Source: CF-13 sp036782775
Lineage (GTDB): Bacteria > Chloroflexota > Dormibacteria > CF-121
Assembly (NCBI GenBank): GCA_036782775.1
Contig: DAIPYJ010000001.1
Coordinates: forward strand, 124,001-188,000
Length of the DNA stretch: 64,000 nucleotides
Direction: 5' to 3'
Every line of letters begins with the position of its first letter. Position 1 is the first letter of the stretch. The notes under the pieces are model-generated. The model saw nothing but the letters and a program-made list of their open reading frames with translations. It was not told the DNA's origin and ran no database searches. Of this stretch, positions 59,246-64,000 are shown one piece after another. Both the position numbers and the translations under genes were made by a program.

Positions 59246-60004
59246 CGGCGATTCCGCATAGAACGGATTGCCGGCCCGCGCTCGTCCGGCGGCGCGAGCC
59301 GCGTTCAAGATGTCCGACGGCTCGAGGTAGAAGATGGCCCCGTGCCATAGGCCGTCCGTCGGGATCAGGAGCCGGCTGCCCACGCCAATGTTGATGATGG
59401 TGTCGTTGTTGAACACCTGGCCGATGAGGAGCGCGATGCCACCAATCCAGCCGACGAAGAAGAGAACGAGCGCCACGACGCCGCCCGTCATGGGCGCGAG
59501 GCGGGTGCTCAGCAGCAGCGCGAGGGACATCAAAACGATGCCTTCGGCCGCAACGAAGACGATGGTCGCCGCGGGGTTCGGGGGTACATAGCCGGTTGCG
59601 AGCCAGATTCCCAGCATCTCCAGGAGCCCGCTACCCGCCGCGTAAATGGCGATCAGGACTGCAAGACCGAGCCATTTCCCCATCAGGACCTCACTGCGCC
59701 TGATCGGCCGTGGCAGGATGGCCAGGGCGATCCCCGACTCGATATCGCTTGCGATCGCCGGTGCCGCCACCAGGGTCGAGCCCAGCGCGAGCACGCCGCT
59801 GAACATGAAGGCGACGAGGATCGTGAGCTGCGAGGCCGCCAGGCGAACTTCGGCAGGTGTGACGTCCTTCATGGTCGGCAGGCGGCTGAAGCCCCAGCTG
59901 GTCAGCACGATCACAACGACCGTCAGGCCGGCGAGCGCGAGCAGCAGCTTCCGACGCGACGCCTCGAGAATGGTGAGTCGAGCGATCGTCAGCACGCGGT
60001 TCAC
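59156..60004 (-). CDS. ABC-2-type transporter permease (NosY-like)
   Basis: 282-residue permease with six hydrophobic segments. ARLTILEASRRKLLLALAGL at the N-terminus, APAIASDIESGIALAILPRP near residue 90 with RSEVLMGKWLGLAVLIAIY, and a large extracytoplasmic loop after the fifth segment (NDTIINIGVGSRLLIPTDG) follow the NosY/ABC-2 plan. GTG at 60004 overlaps the ATPase stop (GTGA). Together they make an exporter of unknown substrate. Confidence 0.85.
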   Translation of the reverse strand: MNRVLTIARLTILEASRRKLLLALAGLTVVVIVLTSWGFSRLPTMKDVTPAEVRLAASQLTILVAFMFSGVLALGSTLVAAPAIASDIESGIALAILPRPIRRSEVLMGKWLGLAVLIAIYAAGSGLLEMLGIWLATGYVPPNPAATIVFVAAEGIVLMSLALLLSTRLAPMTGGVVALVLFFVGWIGGIALLIGQVFNNDTIINIGVGSRLLIPTDGLWHGAIFYLEPSDILNAARAAGRARAGNPFYAESPLPVSYLVWVVAWLIGVLGLANWSFARRDL

Positions 60005-60936
60005 TCGCCTTTCTCCCGAAGCAATTCGAGGAAGCGATCCTCCAGCGTTTCGTGTCGCGGCTCCACCGCGTAGACGCGGCCCCCGTCGCTGACGATCTGG
60101 CCCACGAGCTCGGGAACCCGCTCCTCGGATAGTCCACGGAAAGTCAGCCATACACCGTCGTCATCGAGGCGGCCGAAGCGGCCAAGGGCTTGCTTCCCCG
60201 CCACCGATAGCCCGGTAGCTCGGATGCGCACCGCGCCGTCCCTACCCAGAATTTCGGCCATGGTTCCAGTCGCGATCACGCGTCCGTGGTCGACGACGGC
60301 GATGCGGTCACAGACCTGTTCGACCTCGCTCAGCAGGTGAGAGTTGAGAAACACGGCGGTGCCACGGGCCTTGAGACCCCGAATGATCTCGCGGACGTCG
60401 TGGCGTCCCACCGGATCGAGGGCCGAAGTCGGTTCGTCGAGCAAAACCAGCTGGGGACGTCCAAGCAGGGCGACTCCCAGGCCCAGCCGCTGCTGCATCC
60501 CCTTGGAAAACCCTTCGACGCGATCGCCCCCGCGTTCAGCGAGCCCAACCGTTTCCAGGGCCGCGTCAATCTCGCGACCCCAATCGGCCCGAGCGAGCTC
60601 CGCGAGCTTGCAGTGAAGGCCGAGAACTTCCCGGGCCGTCATCCATCCCTGGTAGCGGAACAGCTCAGGCAGATAGCCGAGATGCCGGCGTGTCTTCAGG
60701 TCTCCGATTGGCGCGCCCAGAACCCAGCCTTCACCGGCGGACGGGAGCGCCAAGCCGACCAGCAGCTTGACGGCGGTGGTCTTCCCGGCGCCGTTTGGTC
60801 CAAGGAAGCCGAAGACCTCGGAACGCCGGACACTCATGGTCAGTCCCGCCAGCGCAACCGTCCGGCCATACCGTTTGGCCAGGTCCTGGGTGTGAATCGC
60901 GAGAGATGCGGCATCCGCCGCCTCCCCCACACTCAT
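60001..60936 (-). CDS. ABC transporter ATP-binding protein (export type)
   Basis: 311-residue ATPase. Walker A GPNGAGKTT near residue 45, signature FSKGMQQRLGLGVALLG near 145, Walker B LVLLDEPTSALDP, and LNSHLLSEVEQVCDRIAVV with the H-loop. A C-terminal 90-residue extension (IRATGLSVAGKQALGRFGRL on) is typical of NosF/drug-export ATPases. ATG at 60936 follows the anti-sigma stop by 10 bp, so it lies in the ECF operon. Confidence 0.9.
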   Translation of the reverse strand: MSVGEAADAASLAIHTQDLAKRYGRTVALAGLTMSVRRSEVFGFLGPNGAGKTTAVKLLVGLALPSAGEGWVLGAPIGDLKTRRHLGYLPELFRYQGWMTAREVLGLHCKLAELARADWGREIDAALETVGLAERGGDRVEGFSKGMQQRLGLGVALLGRPQLVLLDEPTSALDPVGRHDVREIIRGLKARGTAVFLNSHLLSEVEQVCDRIAVVDHGRVIATGTMAEILGRDGAVRIRATGLSVAGKQALGRFGRLDDDGVWLTFRGLSEERVPELVGQIVSDGGRVYAVEPRHETLEDRFLELLREKGE

Positions 60937-60946
60937 CGCGGTTGGA

Positions 60947-62056
60947 TCAGCCGAGCGTTCTTGCAAGGGCGAGTACCTGGTCTGGAGTCAGCTGGCCTCC
61001 GACGGCGTAGATTACGCCATTCTTGATCCATACCACTCCGGCGCCAAGCACGGCCTTGATCAGCACACCCTGCACGCCGTTCACCTGGACGTTCTCGGTT
61101 GTCGCCAGGCCCTTCGGAATCGGAATCGGCAAGGTGGTGCTTGGATCCGCAATCGCCAGGACCTGGGACCTCAAGTCGGCCGGCACTGCCGACTGGGAGA
61201 GGACGTACTGCTCGAGCTGCTTGGGGGTAGCCCCGGTCGATTCGATGGTCGGCACCTTCGTCTGCGCGATAACCAGCGTGGGCAATTGCTGGCTGGTGCC
61301 CGTGGGCGAGACGCCCCACACCTCGAGGAGCGCCGGACCGGCATTGACGATCAGCGTGCTGCCATCGATGCTCGATGGCATGGGAGTGAGCTTGACGTGG
61401 TGCTGGGCTGCCGACGCGCGCAGCCGACTCGCGTCGAAGGTCAGGCTGCCAGTCGTCTGCGCGACGACCGCGTATGTCGGCTGACCTGTCACGCCGGCCG
61501 GGAGGCTCGCCGGCGTTAACACCGGCAAACCGGACTGCGTCTGTGCCGAGGCGGGATCACTCAGTACCACGGGTGTTGGCGGACTCGGAAGCCATTTCTC
61601 CTGGCCATAGTCGAGGGCAACCGCCGCGGCAGCGAAGTCCGATGGCGACACCTCCACCGCAACCACCTTGTTCGGCTTGAACACCTCGAGGAAATGGATG
61701 GCCAGGGCGCTGCCCGCCACTCCGGTCAGTAGCGCTGCCGCAAGCACCACGGCGACTGCAGGAGTCCGCATCAACTGCAGGCGCGGCGCGGTCCGGTCGA
61801 CCCAACGCTGGTACCAGGGAACTGGGCGAGCGGCGTCGCGCCGCATCCGCTGCTGTAACGAAGCAAAGGCGACCGTTGCCGCCGGCTCGAAGGCAGGCGT
61901 GGTGAGCAGTGCGTCGGTCGAGCGGGCGGCATTGGCGATGCCATCGAAGCGCGCCTTGCACTCGGCGCAACCATCGAAGTGCTGCTGATCGGTCGCGCTC
62001 AGCGCCAGCGGCTCGTCATAGATCCGTCGAAGCGTTCCGTCACTCAGATGGCGCAC
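60947..62056 (-). CDS. Membrane-bound anti-sigma factor with zinc motif
   Basis: 369 residues. The N-terminal cytoplasmic part has the ZAS motif HFDGCAECKARF (HxxxCxxC) near residue 28, the site that sequesters ECF sigma factors. One membrane helix lies near residues 98-120 (TPAVAVVLAAALLTGVAG). The large exported part ends in a DUF4367-like segment (VNGVQGVLIKAVL, NGVIYAVGGQLTPDQVLALA). GTG at 62056 has GGAGGT just upstream and overlaps the sigma stop by 17 bp. It should hold the sigma factor inactive until an envelope signal arrives. Confidence 0.85.
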   Translation of the reverse strand: MRHLSDGTLRRIYDEPLALSATDQQHFDGCAECKARFDGIANAARSTDALLTTPAFEPAATVAFASLQQRMRRDAARPVPWYQRWVDRTAPRLQLMRTPAVAVVLAAALLTGVAGSALAIHFLEVFKPNKVVAVEVSPSDFAAAAVALDYGQEKWLPSPPTPVVLSDPASAQTQSGLPVLTPASLPAGVTGQPTYAVVAQTTGSLTFDASRLRASAAQHHVKLTPMPSSIDGSTLIVNAGPALLEVWGVSPTGTSQQLPTLVIAQTKVPTIESTGATPKQLEQYVLSQSAVPADLRSQVLAIADPSTTLPIPIPKGLATTENVQVNGVQGVLIKAVLGAGVVWIKNGVIYAVGGQLTPDQVLALARTLG

Positions 62057-62618
62057 GGTTGACCTCCTTGCGCAGGCTCTCTTCAGCCCGGCGCAGCACC
62101 GTCCCGACATTCCCGACCTTCATGCCGAGCGCGGTGGCGACCTCGGCGTAACTCAAGCCGCTGTGCCGCAAGAGCAGCACAGCAGCCGTTCGCTTGGGCA
62201 GTCGGGCGAGCGCGCGGCGCACCTCGCGCCGCTGCTCCGCGGCTTCGACCATCGCCTCGGGATTCGGCGCGGCGCTCACGGCGGCGTCCCTGGCGTGCGC
62301 GCTTTCGCGCTGCGCCCTCCGGCGATCGCCGCGGATCACGTTCAGCGCCGAGTGGACGGCAGCCGCGTGCAACCACCCGGAGGCCCGCTCGGAGTCGGGG
62401 GAGAGGCTCCGATGGAATTTAAGGAAGACCTCCTGGGCGACGTCTTCGGCTGCCGTCCGATCGGCGAGAACGCGGTAGGCGATGGAGACGACCTTCGGGT
62501 ACTCCTGCAGGAAAAAGCGCTCGAAGGGGTCGGCCACGGCCGGGTTAACGGCGCGCAACGCGATTCGAGTTACGGACGGGCGCCATGACTGCGCGTAAAG
62601 CATCCACTGATCTGGCAC
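62040..62618 (-). CDS. ECF RNA polymerase sigma factor
   Basis: About 192 residues. Region 2: FFLQEYPKVVSIAYRVLADR then AAEDVAQEVFLKFHRSL, the core-binding and -10 recognition part. Region 4: RRALARLPKRTAAVLLLRHS, then LSYAEVATALGMKVGNVGTV, a helix-turn-helix for -35 recognition. GTG at 62618, ATG at 62603 or a later codon may start it. The downstream anti-sigma overlaps, so the pair is coupled. It probably controls the ABC exporter and itself. Confidence 0.9.
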   Translation of the reverse strand: MPDQWMLYAQSWRPSVTRIALRAVNPAVADPFERFFLQEYPKVVSIAYRVLADRTAAEDVAQEVFLKFHRSLSPDSERASGWLHAAAVHSALNVIRGDRRRAQRESAHARDAAVSAAPNPEAMVEAAEQRREVRRALARLPKRTAAVLLLRHSGLSYAEVATALGMKVGNVGTVLRRAEESLRKEVNRAPSE

Positions 62619-62636
62619 CGCCCACCCGCCAAATAT

Positions 62637-62659
62637 GACGGCTGTCGGGGAAACCGTTC
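62637..62659 (-). promoter_or_regulatory. Putative ECF-type autoregulatory promoter
   Basis: Reverse strand GAAC (62656-62659), 15 bp, CGTC (62637-62640) directly upstream of the sigma gene. GAAC-N15/16-CGTC is the classic ECF spacing, so the sigma factor may drive its own operon. Short elements occur by chance, so confidence is modest. Confidence 0.4.
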
Positions 62660-62686
62660 AGAAATTGTTGCTAATTGTGTATATAT
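62658..62686 (+). promoter_or_regulatory. Sigma70-like promoter for the yrbE/mlaE operon
   Basis: TTCAGA (62658-62663), a 17-bp AT-rich spacer and TATATA/TATATT near 62681-62687, about 65 bp upstream of the permease GTG. This is the most AT-rich stretch of the gap. It overlaps the opposite-facing ECF element, so the two transcripts may compete. Confidence 0.45.
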
Positions 62687-62752
62687 TGATGTTGGGATGG
62701 GTGAGCGGCCATCCGGCAGGTTCGGGGGTAGTCTCGCCGTCGGGAATACTCT

Positions 62753-63532
62753 GTGATCGGCCGGGCCCGGCAATCGGTCAATGGCGTCGGCGAACTGAGC
62801 CAGCTGTTCTGGGAAGCGCTGCGCGGCGCCACCCGGCGCCCCTTTTACTGGAAGGAGTTCTTCGATCAGTGCCGCTTCATCCTGACGGCGAACTTCATTC
62901 CCCTCCTGCTCACCGGCGTCGGCTGGGGCGTGATCGTGTCGCTCGAGGCCGGCCACTTCTTCAGAGCCGCCAGCAGTGAATGGCGGCTGGGCGGCTTCAC
63001 CGTGATGGCCAATATCCGCGAGTTTTCGCCGGTCGCGACCGGCCTGATGATCGCGGCGGTCAGCGGTACCGCGATCGTCGCCGATCTTGGCGCGCGCCAG
63101 GTCCGGCAGGAGTTGGAGGCGCTCAGCGTGATGGGGCTGTCCAACGTGCTCTTCATCGTGGTGCCTAGGGCGCTGGCCTTGATGGTGATGACCGCGCTTT
63201 ACAACATCCCGATGATCGTCTTCACCACGCTTTCCGGCTTCCTGATCGCGGCGGCCGTGGTCGGCGTCAACCCGGGCGCGTTCCTTGCCAGCTTTGTCAC
63301 CCAGGGGACGCTGGTGGATCTCTTTGGGGGTGAGATCAAATGCATCCTCTTCGGCGCGCTGGTCGCGGCGATCTGCATATATAAAGGTATTAGCGCCAAG
63401 GGCGGCGCTGAAGGCGTCGCCCGGGCGGTGCACTCGGCGGTCGTCTGGTGCTTCATCGGCATCCAGGCGCTCGAGTACCTCTACACCCCGACGGTTCTGG
63501 CGCTCTTCCACACCCAGAACGTGCTTCGCTAG
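62753..63532 (+). CDS. MlaE/YrbE-family ABC lipid transporter permease, first copy
   Basis: 259-residue permease of the MCE (Mla/mce) lipid import systems. FFDQCRFILTANFIPLLLTG near residue 36 and MANIREFSPVATGLMIAAVS near 85 are family blocks, followed by ADLGARQVRQELEALSVMG, the MlaE signature with the Glu that contacts the ATPase. Five or six membrane helices. GTG at 62753. It pairs with the second copy 3 bp downstream as in actinobacterial yrbEA/yrbEB operons; mce genes probably follow beyond the window. Confidence 0.88.
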   Translation: MIGRARQSVNGVGELSQLFWEALRGATRRPFYWKEFFDQCRFILTANFIPLLLTGVGWGVIVSLEAGHFFRAASSEWRLGGFTVMANIREFSPVATGLMIAAVSGTAIVADLGARQVRQELEALSVMGLSNVLFIVVPRALALMVMTALYNIPMIVFTTLSGFLIAAAVVGVNPGAFLASFVTQGTLVDLFGGEIKCILFGALVAAICIYKGISAKGGAEGVARAVHSAVVWCFIGIQALEYLYTPTVLALFHTQNVLR

Positions 63533-63535
63533 GCG

Positions 63536-64000
63536 ATGGCAACCAGCACGACGACGATCCATCCCCCGGCTCAGCAGTTTGGTCCCGAGCCGCGGCGCTT
63601 CTGGGCGCCCGGCCTCGGCGTCTTCGAGGTCCTGGGGGAGATCGTGCTGTTCTCGCTGCGCGCCCTCTCGCAGATCCCTCGGGCGCTGCGCTACCGCAAC
63701 GAGATCTGGTGGTACGCCGCCTTCCTCGCCATCGGCTCGACGCCGGTGGCGCTGGTGATGACCTACTTCAGCGGCTCCGAATGTTCGGTCGAGGCCTATT
63801 ACTCGCTCCACCAGCTCGGCGGCGCGGAAAGTCTAGCCGGCATTTTCAACGCCCTTTGCGACCTTCGCGAGATCACGCCGATCTTCTTCGGCTTTGCGAT
63901 CGGCGCCAAAGTCGGCTGCGGCCTGGTCGCGGAGCTTGGCACGATGCGGATCAACGAGGAGATCGACGCCCTCGAGACGATGGGGGTTCCCTCCGTCCCG
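63536..64000 (+). CDS. MlaE/YrbE-family permease, second copy (cut by window edge)
   Basis: First 155 residues only. A Pro-rich N-terminus (TTTIHPPAQQFGPEPRRFW) precedes FSLRALSQIPRALRYRNEIW, a helix AFLAIGSTPVALVMTYF, and CDLREITPIFFGFAIGAKVG plus LVAELGTMRINEEIDALETM, the YrbEB-type signature. ATG at 63536. The open frame runs out of the window. Heterodimer with the first copy is the usual arrangement. Confidence 0.88.
   Translation, partial: MATSTTTIHPPAQQFGPEPRRFWAPGLGVFEVLGEIVLFSLRALSQIPRALRYRNEIWWYAAFLAIGSTPVALVMTYFSGSECSVEAYYSLHQLGGAESLAGIFNALCDLREITPIFFGFAIGAKVGCGLVAELGTMRINEEIDALETMGVPSVP

Overview
The window is about 64 kb of high-GC, very gene-dense bacterial chromosome with no rRNA, tRNA, CRISPR array or insertion sequence that I could find. 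No gene-free stretch exceeds about 210 bases. Several traits point to a soil bacterium of the Actinomycetota/Chloroflexota/Dormibacterota type: coenzyme-F420-type luciferase-like oxidoreductases, a paired YrbE/MlaE permease module of the mce type, a DUF3090 + SCO1664-family pair, an Mca-like PIG-L amidase, and many GTG/TTG starts with ATGA/GTGA stop-start overlaps. The phylum is inference; no phylogenetic marker gene is present.

Region 1 (1-10.2 kb) begins with a truncated tryptophan 2,3-dioxygenase. Divergent from it runs an operon: a PaaK-type acyl-CoA ligase, a 67-residue protein, an allantoate-amidohydrolase-type M20 peptidase, three-subunit xanthine dehydrogenase with an 8-oxoguanine-deaminase-like amidohydrolase inserted, HIU hydrolase, OHCU decarboxylase, uricase and a DUF3830 protein. 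It encodes purine breakdown to allantoin and the allantoate step. No allantoinase is visible.

Region 2 (10.1-21.5 kb) holds an adenine/adenosine deaminase and a CoA-thioester aromatic module resembling 2-aminobenzoyl-CoA (anthranilate) degradation: a fused monooxygenase/OYE reductase, an LLM oxidoreductase, enoyl-CoA hydratase, a RidA-like protein, acyl-CoA dehydrogenase and SDR. A threonine-dehydratase-like/cyclodeaminase pair, an aldo-keto reductase and a bicupin follow. With tryptophan dioxygenase this suggests tryptophan -> kynurenine -> anthranilate -> CoA-pathway catabolism.

Region 3 (21.5-29.3 kb) is a Liv-type ABC importer, with an intrinsic terminator between binding protein and permeases, plus two PLP aminotransferases and a zinc-ribbon protein.

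Region 4 (29.3-42.4 kb) is housekeeping and repair: a DHFR-like reductase, sirtuin, Mca-like amidase, ETF alpha/beta, radical SAM protein, MBL nuclease, a 20-residue K/R-rich microgene with an extended Shine-Dalgarno and its own terminator, Nudix, PIG-L, MFS, amidohydrolase, MOSC and fumarase.

Region 5 (42.4-50.6 kb) has a secreted beta-propeller, a NarL-type two-component system, a structured leader with a terminator ahead of DUF3090/SCO1664, a CtaG-like protein, a PLD-like protein, a LOG protein and a methyltransferase.

Region 6 (50.6-58.4 kb) is a reductive pyrimidine-catabolism operon: NCS1 transporter, LLM oxidoreductase, beta-ureidopropionase, dihydropyrimidinase, methylmalonate-semialdehyde dehydrogenase and omega-aminotransferase. 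It sits behind a good sigma70-like promoter that contains a palindrome.

Region 7 (58.4-64 kb) has a membrane protein, an ABC exporter, an ECF sigma/anti-sigma pair with a putative autoregulatory promoter and, divergently, yrbE/mlaE permeases running off the window.

Overall the window is a nitrogen-scavenging island: purines, pyrimidines and probably tryptophan are opened to ammonia, CoA esters and semialdehydes, supported by dedicated uptake and electron-transfer genes.
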